Shown piece by piece: positions 1 through 12,412 of a stretch of 64,000 nt of DNA; position 1 is the stretch's first letter; every line of letters begins with the position of its first letter. Source of the stretch: Lepidonotus clava. Its lineage: Eukaryota; Annelida; Polychaeta; Phyllodocida; Polynoidae. Both the position numbers and the translations under genes were made by a program. Under the pieces are notes generated by a model. That model did no database searches and was not told where the DNA came from. It saw only the letters and a program-made list of their open reading frames with translations. Location: the NCBI GenBank assembly GCA_936440205.1, contig OW387136.1, forward strand, positions 15,844,788-15,908,787, in the 5' to 3' direction.

Positions 1-312
1 GAAATTATACCGTTGAAATCTTGGCCTAAACTCGGCCTAACACGCATTGGATCGATCGGACAGGAGGAGGACACTGGCAATTTGAAAAATAATTATTTAG
101 ACCTTATTAGGCCTATCAAAATGAAATTCATGTATATATCTATGTTCTCATATATGTGAGGGTCCTATTTGTCATATAGTTTGGTCTTTTTAGGCCTAGA
201 AACGCTTGCAAGAATATTTTACAGATGGTATGAAAAAATGACTGGACTCAGATAGGCCTAAGCCCGACCTCCGACACTGTCAATGTATTATGGCGCCTCC
301 GAAAGCAATTAT

Positions 313-645
313 TTATGATCAAAAGATTAAATTATTTGTTGAATTGTCACTATAGTGTCACTTTTTCTTACCTACCATCAAAATATTCAATCTGAACTTT
401 AATATGTCTAGGCCTAAGTCACTGTCAGTGTCTGAATCATTCCCATTCAATGTTAAAACATAGGCGTCACACTGTCAATAAGTTCTCCGGTGCTGTCTGA
501 CAGTGTCACTGTCGGACCCAGATTTGAGATTTAAATAATTCAAAGATGAAATTATTTCTGAATTTGTCACTATAGTGTCATTTTTCCAGACCTACCATCA
601 AAATATCTGATTCAAAATCTAAGACATATCTAGGCCTATTCTATC
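313..645. repeat. Diverged direct repeat (two ~110-bp units)
   Basis: Units at about 313-420 and 537-645 share a TGTCACTATAGTGTCA palindrome, then a CTACCATCAAAATAT block and a TCTAGGCCTA block in the same order. They look like an old tandem or segmental duplication. No coding potential is seen in either unit. Confidence 0.6.
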
Positions 646-1021
646 AGTTTACACTTACCCTAAACAAGGGCATAAGATTCATCGCCTCATTTTGTATCTT
701 TTGATACTCTCAGAAAGCAATACTGACCCCTAACTAATTTGGACTTGTTTAATTTGTTTCTTTAGAAAACTATCCCTTTAATGCATTTATTGCAGTTTCT
801 TGATAAAGACCTTACCACAATATTGACCTTTTGGCTAACCACTAAGACTCCTTAATAAAAATCGAAGGGGGGGGGGGGAGTGTTTTTCATCAATACAGAA
901 AAGGGTTCAATGTGGTATGTTTTTTTCCTTTCTTAGTCTTCTTATTTTATGCAGTTTATATCCTATGTTGCAATTATCTAGTTTACATTGATACTAATTC
1001 TACTTTTTCTTCGGTTGATAG

Positions 1022-1185
1022 GATGGGTGCTGTGCGCCCTTCGGAAGCATTTACAGATATCGGACTGGGATGCAGCGCTCAACACGGCGACACCGCAGAG
1101 CTTCAGTCATCGCCACCTCACTGAGAGCGATCCCTGTCATCCCCCTCAATGTGTCAAGTTACAATTCAGTGTTGTATTTTCATGA
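1022..1185 (+). CDS. Possible terminal coding exon of a gene left of the window
   Basis: A GC-rich patch in AT-rich DNA begins right after a pyrimidine-rich tract ending in AG (acceptor at 1020-1021). The frame ending at the TGA at 1183-1185 has clearly G/C-biased third positions, like the certain exons of the receptor gene downstream. It would encode about 54 residues starting WVLCALRKHLQ and ending FSVVFS. Poly(A) hexamers follow at about 1795 and 2203. Two other frames are open over part of the patch, so the frame is a judgement. I do not recognise the family. Confidence 0.35.
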
Positions 1186-3305
1186 ATTCATGTTTCCTTA
1201 ATGGATTGAGACAGACATAGTCGTAGCGGACTATTACTTTAAGTGTGATTACTGGATTTCAATATCACATGTGTATACTTACAATTAAGGAACAATCAGT
1301 CTTATGTTTTACTCTGAAAATGGTCTGAATCAGTGTATGTTAACAGTTTGTCACAGTTGTAAGAGAACGAAAAGTGTAACTCCGTAATACCAGTGACATG
1401 TCTCATGTACTTGTTCCTCACACCTTTACCTATGCGAAAGGTTTTTCACAAGTGTGTTAAGAGCAAGGGATTTTTTTCTTCAAAACAAAATGTTAGGATA
1501 AGTCAAACTTGGTCATGTCATTTGCAAATGGATATTCCAAATATTGTATTACGATTTTATTCGAGTACATTAAATCGGTTCAGCTGATCCAAGGCATTTT
1601 TAAATGTGGTCCAGTCAATATTCAATATGAAACTGCTGTTCTATTTTTATCGTTATTATCCACAACACACAACATTGCAACCCATTTTAAGAAGGAGTAA
1701 TCATGGCTTCTCAGAAATTACCTGAAAGAATGTGTATGTCTTCAGGTTCTTATATTTCACTCCGCATTACTGGTGTTACTTACAGGCTTTCCTTAATAAA
1801 CGTGGGAGGAAACAGATGTTGGGATTTGTATTCACATGTAATCTCTTGGGGTTTAGTATGTAGTGTTTCTATATTTTGGGAGAATAACCCTCACAGTCAA
1901 AGGAATACTTGTATTATCTTCAAGTTGCTGAATGTTACAGTGCTCCTGCTTCAACTCACAAAACACCAGTATGTACATTCACGACAGCGTTCATAGATAG
2001 CAGTGCACATACAATCCCCCCAACTTTTACATCTCAATTATGCGTTTTTACCAAATTATCCATGAAAGAAAATAACCCAGCGTGTATTCTAAATTCGAAA
2101 ATCATAGAGAATATGTCCTTAAGAATGACTGTTATGTCGCAGTAGTGTACATGGGTTTGCGTACGTACCTCTAGGAACGTGTGTGTTGTAAAAATGCGTC
2201 GTAATAAACAGTTCACGAACTATAAATTCAGTGTTTTGTTTATTGACTAAATTGTTTGAAAAAGGGCGTTATCACTTTCAGCTTTCCGAAAATATGGATG
2301 TTAAATATCTTAATTGCCAGGAACCTGAGCGTAATACTGATGATGAGCGGTCGACCTAGCAGAGCTACAATTAATCAAGATACGATTAAGAATTTACTAC
2401 ATCAAAATGTAATGAATTCAACTGCTTTCTTTTGTGCTTGGTCTAGGCCTATCCACTAATCAGGCTCCAAACTAGAGATCCTTTTCCAGTTGGAGTCGTG
2501 TGGTGAATTATGTCGTGATGCTTCAAAATTAGTTTTTATCCCTGTATTTCTTATAATCAGTTCCTAGAGTGTTGATAGTTTTGGATAGCTGTGGGCCTAA
2601 TCTATGACATACTCAATAATCAGTATTATGTATATGTAAGAAAATCTTTCTTTTTTTTCTACAACCACCAATGTCGCACAGGCACGAAGTCCCGAGTAGT
2701 TCTGCATCAAGACTTAGCAAGAGGGAACTGGCATAGGGTCTATGCACCCTTTTAAGGATATAAGTATCGGCGCCGACCTAGCGGGAATAGGAAACGACAA
2801 TGCACTTCACTATAGACTAGTCCTAGAATGCGCATTATGCCTGTATTGAACTGTCAGTATGAGCGTATTTTCAGGGCTAGTCTGTTAAGTATAAAACTCT
2901 GAAAGGGGGAATTGAAAGGGAAACGCATAGTTTTTTACAGAATAGCCCAAAGATGCGCATTATGACTGTTTCGAACCTGTCAAAATATACGCATTCTGAG
3001 GCCCTGAGATGAGTCTAAAAACGATATTAGGCCCCACCGCCACCTGTGAAGAGTAGCTGCAGCAAGAATCCAGAAGGAAGATGTTTAGTTAAAATAATTA
3101 ATCATTCTTTTAGTTTATACATGACTTGAATCGTCATAACGGGAAATACCAGTATTTAAATTACATTTGTTTTACTAAAATGAGAGTTGTGTGAGCATTC
3201 GATAAATGTTTTGTCAGGGAAAAAAATCAATCCTTTAGATCTCAACAATCGATCTTAGCAATCGAATATTTTCTCAACCAAGATCAAAACATACCAAATG
3301 TGTAT
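1186..3305. other. Non-coding stretch
   Basis: No supported gene. It holds AATAAA hexamers that could serve the putative terminal exon at 1022-1185. A loose duplication around 2821-2850 and 2941-2975 shares the words 'atgcgcattatg' and 'tgtcagta/tgtcaaaa'. Confidence 0.5.
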
Positions 3306-3612
3306 CAGGGTACCAACCACACAGGGAAAACGGAAAATGGCAAAAAAAATTCCCTGACAGGGAAAACGCCGGGAACTTGGAAATTTTGACAAAACACAGG
3401 GAATTTCATTTGGCCAGGTCCTGAAATTCCTGATTCTCAAGATATTAGGTATTTAACATTTTGTTGTTGGGTTGTCCAATTTTTTTCTGTACGCAGAGCC
3501 TTTGAAATTTGAAAAACTTGCTGGATATGACACAGGGAAATATTGGCGTGGGACAGGGAAATCTCAGGGAAAACACAGGGAATTTGAAAATGGAGTTTCG
3601 GTTGGTACCCTG
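3306..3612. mobile_element. hAT-like MITE, 307 bp
   Basis: Perfect 13-bp terminal inverted repeats CAGGGTACCAACC (3306-3318, and its complement at 3600-3612) are flanked by a 6-bp direct duplication GTGTAT (3300-3305 and 3613-3618). The interior has many 'acagggaaa' words in both halves, so the element is partly palindromic. It encodes nothing. CAGGG-type ends are typical of hAT relatives, although those usually make 8-bp duplications, so the superfamily is tentative. Confidence 0.75.
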
Positions 3613-4232
3613 GTGTATACATTCATCGGTGGCTGAAGGCTCCTTTCATAGGCTTTCCTTGGTTGCATCGAATATTGTTGTGCATCATACGATAATATTC
3701 CCTTTAATGAAAAAAACCGACACTAGAAGAAATACTTTTAAAATGTGTTCGAGGATCAAATATATCCTGCAAACAAATAACGCCAAAGTCTTTGAAGGAA
3801 TAGTCTCAGGTTTTAGTAACTAAGCAAGTCTAAAGGATTAGTGACAGGTTACACTGGTGTCACTTGATGAGTAAAAATGTAGAACTTGAAAATCTAAAAG
3901 TTTCATATTGAGTATTGGTATAACAGTCATGATTTCTTATAAAAATAAAGAAAAGAAAATCATTCCCCTTCCACCAAGAGATTTGAAAAGTTGCACAGTG
4001 ACACCACCTGGTGAAAAGAATAAACACTCAAAATATGAAAAATTCTATTTGGGCAATATTAGCTAAATTCTGAATAAGATCAGCAAATTTCATGGGTCTA
4101 GATACAAAATTAAATTGCTCAGAAAGAAAACACTTACAAAAGGAGGTACAGAAAACTCCACTTGTAAAGGTTACAATTAGCCCCATCAATCTCATTTCAT
4201 TGGTGACCCTCACATTTTCCCCCTCAAAAATG

Positions 4233-4877
4233 TGTGACCAAACGTGGGAAATGGTGTCCTATTGGGGTAAAAGCCTGTTTTGGAATTCACAATCTCCTCT
4301 TTCAAGTGGTGTAAACCATTTTTGAACATTCCTATTAGAGGTTGAGATATGGATGTTTGAATATCCCTACCCGAATTATGTAAAACACCCCTCATTTTGC
4401 TAATGTGCTTTATTTCAACACTATGCCATGTTGGAACAAACACTATTTGAATAAAAAATATTAGTCTTTCTTATAATCACAATTATTCAAAATACAATAA
4501 CTTCTCAGATAGATCTTCAATCAACTAGCAGCTTTCACTGTAGGAAAAAACAAAACTTTTGTCAGAATACTTGAGAAAATAATCAATGAAACCCAAACAT
4601 TCTTTTTCTTGTTTCCATGGTAACAATGGTTTGTTGCTTATTCTAACCCACCTTAAGAAATGGACTTTCCATGCCAAATTACCCATAATGCAACTGTGAT
4701 AAAGAAATACACAGTTTTTGAGAATATTATTATAATCTCTGGAAAATTCTGCCTAGGTACAAATTTTCACTAAATTATGTGTAATTAACTCATTTTTATC
4801 AATAACTCACTTAATAATGGGTTTAGAGCAAATTACTCAATATCCATCTAGGTTACCATTTCCCACGACTGGTCACA
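4233..4877. repeat. Inverted-repeat pair, possible decayed MITE
   Basis: The arm TGTGACCAAACGTGGGAAAT at 4233 is mirrored at 4856-4877 with two mismatches and about 600 bp between the arms. No target duplication was found. Confidence 0.4.
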
Positions 4878-5199
4878 ATTGTTCATAGGCCTATAGATCT
4901 TAAGAAAAGTATCTTGAGTTTTTTGTGAGGTTGTAATGGATTTCAGGTCCTCCAGGATTACGTAGAGAGTGGAAAGTGTTGAGGTTTCCATATAGGTTTC
5001 TATAGACCCTTCCCTTCCTTCCCACTTATATGAACAGTTAGTATGGCGATGTTATGCTTTTTTTTCTTTTTTTTTTTTAATTATTATTATTCCGATGGTC
5101 CTTGGCTAATGATTAAACTTGTTTCAGAGGTCTGTAATGGATTTTGATTTTGAGCAAGCAGTCAGTTATCCCTTTTTACTGTCCCTATAGATTGATCAC

Positions 5200-5650
5200 A
5201 ATAAGCCCATCCCACATTGGGTGTATCCCAGGGTTGGACAAGGGTTGGACAAAATTACCATATAAGCCATCCTTGTTTTCTAGAGATGGGGTTACTGAAA
5301 TAAGGAAGGATTGTATATCTCTATATCTCCAAGTACTGCTTAAATATAATGATTTCTTAAATTCTATAAATTGACAGATTTTCAGGTTTGCCAGCCAATC
5401 AAAATGCTGTATTTTAGGGGAAATAAGGTTGGACATTATAGGTTGGGATGACATGCTTTAACATTGATTCCTATGGGGAAATGGCCAATATATAAAGCTG
5501 CATTTTACAAATGTTAAAGGCAATCTGTCAAACAAATTGCTTTGGTTATCTTTGTACTATCGAATTTTCTTCAGGAAATAAGCATGGATGCAATTTAGAA
5601 AATATTTCATGGTAAACTTTAATGTTGGGGTAAAGTGGGATGGGCTTATT
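5200..5650. repeat. Inverted-repeat pair, 16-bp perfect arms
   Basis: AATAAGCCCATCCCAC at 5200-5215 is perfectly complementary to 5635-5650, about 420 bp away. It may be the ends of a small element. No target duplication was identified. Confidence 0.4.
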
Positions 5651-6335
5651 CGGGACTGGTGGATGTGTCAAATACAAAAAGAAAGTTGCGCATTACTGCC
5701 AACCAAGATTCGGGAAATCAAGGAACAAACTTTCATCAAAGATGTGTATTTTTCTTGATCCACCCATTTCATTGCCAACAGAGAGCATTACCAAAAAGTG
5801 CACTTTAATATTTGTGAGAATAGTAATTAATTTTACATCGATTTCTGACAACCAGGTAAATTTCATCCATCACGCCTACCAAGCCCCTGTTGTTGACAAA
5901 ACGCACATTTCAACTTTGGGCCTTCATCTTTGGCAAGTTCCCTAGGATCACAAAAGGCCTATCACTTCAGAGATAGATCGCATTGTATTTTCAGGACACG
6001 GAATGCCCTTAACTTAAAAGATAGATTATTTAGCAACACTTCCATTGAAAAGCTTAGATTGAACAACAGTCTTTGTGCCATCCATATGAATAAGTGTTGG
6101 ACAAAGAACATTGTGGCATAAAAGTAACAAAAGATCTTGTTTGAATCGTCACTATTAAGGATGTCGGGATAGGTCCGTGTCTTTTCGTACTTTAAATCAA
6201 TAATCCAGTGAATTTCATCTATAAATTAAAAGCTCAGCACGATGGGATACATTCTGCCGTTTGTCAGGATATGGAATATAGTAAAATGAATCTTATCCTA
6301 CAGTAGATGATATTATCTATACGAACAAGAAACCG

Positions 6336-9300
6336 ATGATGGGTTTCCTCTCTGTTTATTTTCTCCCTTCTTTATTGTTTTTGTTGATCTTCATTAAGAG
6401 GGGCGATGCAAAATATAACATAGAAGACCTGCCGACGTTGAGATACAGTCGCCCTGGGCATGTCAAGCTGGCCATCCTGAACAGTATACTGGACCCTGGA
6501 GACCCGCTATGTGGGGAGGGGATAAGCCTTGCCTACCTGATCCAGTACCAGATAATGGCCCTTAAAGCCATCGACAGGATTAACGCTGATCCCACAATAC
6601 TCGGCAACATCACCCTGGGGTCGGAGGCGTTGGAAAACTGCATCAAACCCATCGTGGCCGTGGCCCAGGGACTGAAGCTGGCGCCTAATACAACAGCTCT
6701 GGAGAATGTCTACTTGAAGAAGTACAAGGAGAGTCTGGGAGTGGTCGGGGTGGTCGGCCCCATCTCCAGCCCTGAAGCTAGTGGTTTGGCCCCTGTACTT
6801 AACCTATTCAACATGGCTGTTATTAGTTCCTCGGCCTCCTCCGACTCCCTCAGGGACAGGGTCAAATACCCTAACTTTTTCCGCCTCATCCCAGCCGACA
6901 GTTTCCAGGCCAAAGTGGTCATCGACATCATCTCCGACTTCGGCTGGACCTACTTCTCCATCGTGCACAGCGAGAACAACTATGGCTACAATGCTCTCAA
7001 GTTCCTTTGGCGCTACGCTCGGCTTAAAGGTACTCGATACTGTTCTAAAGTATTTGGAATGACCAATAACATATGTAAAATATCTCTACTTGGCCTTTCT
7101 CATGCCTATAGGAGTGCTTATAAGAAAAATCAAGGCTAAACCATTGATTTCAGGAAGAAAATTTCAACAAAATTCGATGTATTTATAATGAAAAAAAAAC
7201 ACCAATGTGTGATTTTGAAAATTGTAAGTTATTTGACAATGGTATGAGGGCATATATTGAACACTTAATATACGATATCCATCCTTTATCTAAAAAGGTT
7301 ATCCCTCGAAATTAAAAAGGGGGTAATTTGGCTTATGCCTATAGACCTATAGGCATAGCTAGCGCTTGGTTTTTATTGATCCAAGAATACTGAAATTAAG
7401 GGAAATTATTATTTGAAAATCGCTTCTTGATACCAAGATACCATGAAAATTAAAATCTGAAAACTTACATCCCTGTAATTGATTACAGGTATCTGCGTGG
7501 CGGACACGTACCCCATCCCTGACGACGCCACTGACGCCACCCGCGAGCTGCTCGTCCGCCGTCTGAGCCGCTCGGCCTCCCGCTTCCCGCACGCCGTCGT
7601 CATGATGGCCTTCCCCAGCCAGATGAGGGCCCTCCTGGAGAAGGTCCACCAAATGGACGTCGGCAACTTCATCTGGATACTGGGGGAATCCGCCACTGAT
7701 TTAACCTTCGCCGGACTGAACGCCACCACTTACGGGTCGTTCACCCTAAGCTGGCACGTCGTTCTGGACGACGACGTCGCCGCGCTCACTGAAGAGACCG
7801 CTGTTGGCAATAAAAACGACCCGTTTTTTCAGATCCTCTGGAAGCATTTTTTCGGTTGTGATATATCAACAGCGGAGGAAGGGTCGGAGTGTTGGAAAAG
7901 AACCCTGGGGGATATACCCAGCTTCGCGGTGCATGCAATAGCAGGAATTAACCGCGATATCGTCTCGGTGTATGCACATGCCATAGAGAATCTGGTGAAG
8001 ACCCACTGTCCGGAGAAACTGACCAACCCAACCTCCCTACTCAGCTGCGTCACCCCTGACCGTGTGCTCCACTACGTCCAGAATATCAAAATAAAGATAG
8101 GCGACACCGTCCGAGAGTTTGACGAGTATGGGGAGATGAAGATTGACTATCAAATCAGACAGATGCACACAAATCTAGAACAGGTCGGCATCTGGAAGTT
8201 TCAATCCGAAGTGGTCGAATGGACGACGAATCTGCAGTGGTGGAATGGAGAATTCCCCGAATCTATATGCGCCAGGCCTTGCGAGGTTTTGTCTTTTAAT
8301 TATTTGTAATTCTATAGATTGGGATAGTTTGTCGTTTTCACCAGTATAAAAGGTTTTTGATTATTTGGTTTCTGTATGCTAATTGCAGCAGTAAAGGATA
8401 TGATTACAATATAGGGGCTGACTTAGTTGTTGTTACACTTATATAGGGTAAGTAAAAGCTGAATCAAACATGCAATTTCTTATACAGCACTGTATAGTCA
8501 AGAAGAGTAATATATGTAAGTATACTTCATTATTTCAAATACGCAATCTGTCCATATTATAGGTTGAGGAGTTTTACATAAGCTATTAGACAGAAATTAC
8601 CAGTTTCATGCACAAATACAATACAGCCAATTAACAATACAGATAGCTTCTACGTCCATATTACAGATTGGGGAGTTTTACATCCAAGGCGAACTCCCCT
8701 GCTGCTGGGAGTGCCACCGGTGCCGTGACAACGAGTACGTGGGTCAGAACGCCACCAAGTGTATCCCGTGCCCGTACCTGACTTGGCCGGACGCCGCCAC
8801 TCTGACCACCTGCGTCCCCATCCCGGCGTCCTTCATGCGCTGGACGGACGTGTACGGCCTGGGCCTGTCCCTGCTGGCCGGGCTGGGCCTGGTCACCACC
8901 CTGGGCATCGTCGGCCTCGTCCTCCGGCACCGCCACAGGAAGGTCATCAAGGTAGGTCAAGGGGGCACAGGAAGGTCATCAATGTAGGTCAAGGGGGCAC
9001 AGGAAGGTCATCAAGGTAGGTCAAGGGGCCACAGGAAGGTCAAGAAGGTAGGTCAAGAAGGTCATCAATGTAGGTCAAGGGGGCACAGGAAGGTCATCAA
9101 GGTAGGTCAAGGGGCCACAGGAAGGTCAACAAGGTAGGTCAAGAAGGTCATCAAGGTAGGTCAAGAAGGTCATCAAGGTAGGTCAAGGGGCCACAGGAAG
9201 GTCATCAAGGTATAGGTCAAGGGGCCACAGGAAGGTCATCAAGGTAAGTCAAGGGGGCACAGGAAGGTCATCAAGGTAGGTCAAGGGGCACAGGAAGGTC

Positions 9301-12300
9301 ATCAAGGTATAGGTCAAGGGGCCACAGGAAGGTAAACAAGGTAGGTCAAGGGGCCACAGGAAGGTCATCAAGGTAGGTCAAGGGGCACAGGAAGGTCATC
9401 AAGGTAGGTCAAGGGGCCACAGGAAAGTCAACAAGGTAGGTCAAGAAGGTCATCAAGGTAGGTCAAGGGGCCACAGGAAGGTCATCAAGGTATAGGTCAA
9501 GGGTCCACAGGAAGGTCATCAAGATAGGTCAAGGGGCACAGGAAGGTCATCAAGATAGGTCAAGGGGCCACAGGAAGGTCATCAAAGTATAGGTCAATGG
9601 GCCACAGGAAGGTCATCAAGGTAGGTCAAGGGGCCACAGGAAGGTCATCAAGGTAGGTCAATGGGCCACAAGTGTCTGGACCGGGAACTCTGAGGGTGTT
9701 ATGACAGACATAGTAATGACGAATTGACAAGTGGCGGGGGGATGTTGAGTAATTTGGTTTATCTCTCTGTTTATCACTGTTAAACCTTAAACAACGTTTT
9801 TTACTACAATGTCATGTATCACGTAATTTATAACCACACACAGATGAGGACAGATTATCAGATTCAATGTATTTAAACATTATCATATTCCACATTGCAA
9901 ATATAATATCACACAATAAATGTTAAGTTGAACTATTGTTAGTGTTTGATTTAAGACTGCGTGATGTATATAATTGATTTATCCATGAGTCGTTCATCCA
10001 GGTTATCGAGCCAATCAGACTGCGCTCAAAGTTAATTCATCCATCCCCAATAGTTCAAAAGAAATGGACGATGAGGGAGCTCTTAAAGTGAAAGGGTTTT
10101 TTATTCAATTAAACATCTCATCCCGAGTCAAAGCCACAGTGAATAAGTCTCAATCAGTCCACCTTCCCATCTCCTACTCAGTGATCAACCACATTTAGAA
10201 TACAAGTTGTTCCAGCACATCCAAGACCACCCTAGCGCTTAGCTCTATCACAATCCTTTGTCCGAGGTAGTTGGTATCGGTAAACTCCAGTAAACTGCGC
10301 AGGAGCTGGTAGGCATAGCTCCGAGCAGCTCTTCTAGCTGAACTCACTCAACTGACTTTCTCACTAAAACTCTACTAACTAACTCGCTCCCTACCTTGCA
10401 ACGCCTTTTATACTGGTTAACAGGTGGCGCTAGGAGCGTAAAATGTCTCTTCTCAGAAGTAGTATGGTTAGGCCTAATCCTAACTAAATTATAAAGTATG
10501 ATAATATATTAAAAGTACTAAGCTATTAGTACAAAGTGTTGGAGATAACATTCCGTGCATGCAATCAGTGTGGTATTTTAATAGGATATTTACTTTTAGG
10601 TCAGCATTTTTTATTTACGATGTCATGTAATATTTCTGCAACTCAAACATTTAAGCAGGTGAATAGCCTGTTCAAATAGTAATGCAATTATATCTTTCAT
10701 TTGTTTCATAGGGTGCCAGTCTGCCTATGCTATCCGTCATCCTCACTGGAGTGCTCCTGGTGTTCCTGGACGTCATTCTGCTGATCGTGGAGCCCAGTCC
10801 CATTGTCTGTATCACAAACCGGATCAGTTTCAGCCTGTCCTGTACCCTCATCTACGTGCCCCTGCTCCTGAAGACTCACCGGGTCTACCTGGTGTTCGCG
10901 GCGTCCTCCAAGCTGAGGCGGGTCAGTCCCCTGGCCAAGGCCTCCGTCCAGTACTTCCTGGTGGCGCTTATGACAGGGATGCAGGTGGGTAATCAGGGAC
11001 GGATTCAAAGAAGGTGCCTAAGGCATCCCCTCCCTAATCTTTGTCAAATTTACAGTTTGAATGTAAAATTCTAGCAACCGAAGGATATGATAAAATGTCT
11101 ATATATCGAGGCTCCCCCCCCCGTTTGTCAAATTAGTGGATTTGTGACTGGCAATGAACAAAGTATGATTAGGTTACCAATAGGTTATAATCTAACACGC
11201 CTTTTAAGAAAAATTGATCCTTTGTTTTTTAGTATGAATAAAAGACGTATATAGGCCTAAACGAGAGGGCCCATTGGGTAATTAAAAATTGTTACATTTT
11301 ATACGAGGTATACCCCCCCCCCCCCAATAAACACAATCGCATTCGCCCGCAACCAAAGTATATATAGGTTTTACTTTTTCATTGACCTGTGAGATTTGTA
11401 CATTTTGCATGCACGCATAAATTGGCACCAAATACTTTATAGGCCAAGCCGTTTGCATGGCAAAAAGTAGGTTCCCTAGACGAATTCGTGTATATTAATA
11501 ATTGTTGTTTAATTTAGTTCAGCAAACCTTTCGTTTTCGTTGGGAAGTTACGTCTAAAAAGGCAAATTTCCAAGAAAAATGTACAACTATTCTCATAAGT
11601 AAAACTGTGCGTCCTATTGCTACCTCCAGGCGGGTGTACTGACGGCGTCGGCCGTGTACTGGCCCATCGAGGCCCGCCTCTCTGTGTACAACTAACTTCT
11701 ACTCTCATACATTAACTCATGTCTCCTGTTCCTACCTCCAGGCGGGTGTACTGACGGCGTCGGCCGTGTACTGGCCCATCGAGGCCCGCCTCTCTGTGTA
11801 CAACTAACTTCTACTCTCATACATTAACTCATGTCTCCTGTTCCTACCTCCAGCCGGGTGTACTGACGGCGTCGGCCGTGTACTGGCCCATTGAGGCCCT
11901 CTAACTTCTAGTCTCATATATTAACTCATGTCTCCTGTTCCTGTCTCTAGGCAGGTGTACTGACAGCGTCGGCCGTGTACTGGCCCATCGAGGCCCGCCT
12001 CTCCATGCCGGTGGTCACCGAGCGGTACGTGGAGCTGTCCTGTGAGCAGCTCCAGATAGGCCTGCTCACCCCGCTCTCCTACAACCTCCTGCTCATCCTC
12101 CTCTGCTCCGTCATTGCCTTTCTCACCCGCAAACTGCCCGACAACTTCAACGAGTCCTGGTACATCTTTCTCTCTGTGTCTACCACGCTGTTTATCTGGA
12201 TCGCCTTCCTGCCCACCTACTACACTGCCTTCTATGCCTACCACAAGGCAGCACTGCTGGCGCTGGCGTTGGCACTGAACGGCGCCGTCACATCATTGTG

Positions 12301-12412
12301 TTTGTTTGGGCCCAAGATCTACGCCTTGTTCTACATTGATGAAAAGGATATCAAAATTACCGACTTCAGTAATGAGTCATTCGAGAAAGCTACGGAGTCC
12401 AAAACCACTTAG
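6336..12412 (+). CDS. Metabotropic glutamate receptor-like class C GPCR, 5 exons, 836 aa
   Basis: Exons 6336-7029, 7489-8285, 8667-8951, 10712-10984 and 11951-12412 join in frame into 837 codons including the stop. A signal peptide (residues 1-25) precedes a Venus-flytrap ligand domain with the mGluR landmarks NITLGSE, FFRLIPADSFQA and WTYFSIVHSENNYG. Next come a Cys-rich domain (about residues 490-555; PCCWECHRC) and seven membrane segments from about residue 559. The loop and TM6 signature TRKLPDNFNESWYIFLS and the TM7 end PKIYALFY are diagnostic of mGluRs rather than GABA-B receptors. The C-terminal tail is very short (about 25 residues). The start at 6336 gives a clean signal peptide. By hand alignment the alpha-amino-acid contacts are kept, while contacts to the distal carboxylate of glutamate look changed, so the ligand is uncertain. 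Tandem arrays lie on the exon 3 donor and the exon 5 acceptor. Confidence 0.93.
8933..9670 (+). repeat. Minisatellite made of ~24 copies of the exon 3 end plus its splice donor
   Basis: The unit is about 32 bp (some copies 22-25 bp). It spans the last bases of receptor exon 3 (CACAGGAAGGTCATCAAG) and the start of the intron (GTAGGTCAAGGGG). The first copy is the real exon-intron junction (exon end 8951), and about 23 more follow inside the intron. Most keep a donor-like AAG/GTAGGT; a few read GTATAGGT, GATAGGT or ATGTAGGT. Confidence 0.95.
9929..10533. mobile_element. Solo LTR (copy A, 605 bp) in receptor intron 3
   Basis: It begins TGAACTATTG and ends TAGTACA, so it has TG...CA ends. It is flanked by a 4-bp target duplication AAGT (9925-9928 and 10534-10537). 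Its ends match those of two other copies in the window (13992-14526 and 39833-40368), and it shares an internal GTGAAAGG...TTT block with them. The interior is more diverged, so it is probably an older or variant copy. No internal region adjoins it. The family is probably LTR retrotransposon (Ty3-like by duplication size; inference). Confidence 0.65.
11630..11901 (+). repeat. Three partial copies of receptor exon 5 start with acceptor
   Basis: Copies begin at 11630, 11742 and 11854 (112-bp spacing); the true exon begins at 11951. Each repeats a pyrimidine tract, an AG acceptor and the first ~50-65 coding bases (GVLTASAVYWPIEARL or its start), then reaches an in-frame stop. Splicing to any copy would end the receptor after about TM4. 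Confidence 0.93.

Larger units (their letters stand above)
3619..6335. other. Non-coding upstream region of the receptor gene with inverted repeats
   Basis: No coding region is supported. Two inverted-repeat pairs stand out: 4233-4254 with 4856-4877 (20 of 22 bases complementary) and 5200-5215 with 5635-5650 (16 bases, perfect). Either may mark a decayed MITE. No clear TATA box or initiator was assigned for the receptor. Confidence 0.5.

Noticed and set aside
7030-7139. Extension of receptor exon 1 past 7029
   Set aside because: The homologous mGluR sequence continues only in the exon at 7489 after splicing; the extension has no family similarity.
7359-8960. Several antisense ORFs across receptor exons
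   Set aside because: They mirror the GC-rich codons of the real exons and have low-complexity products.
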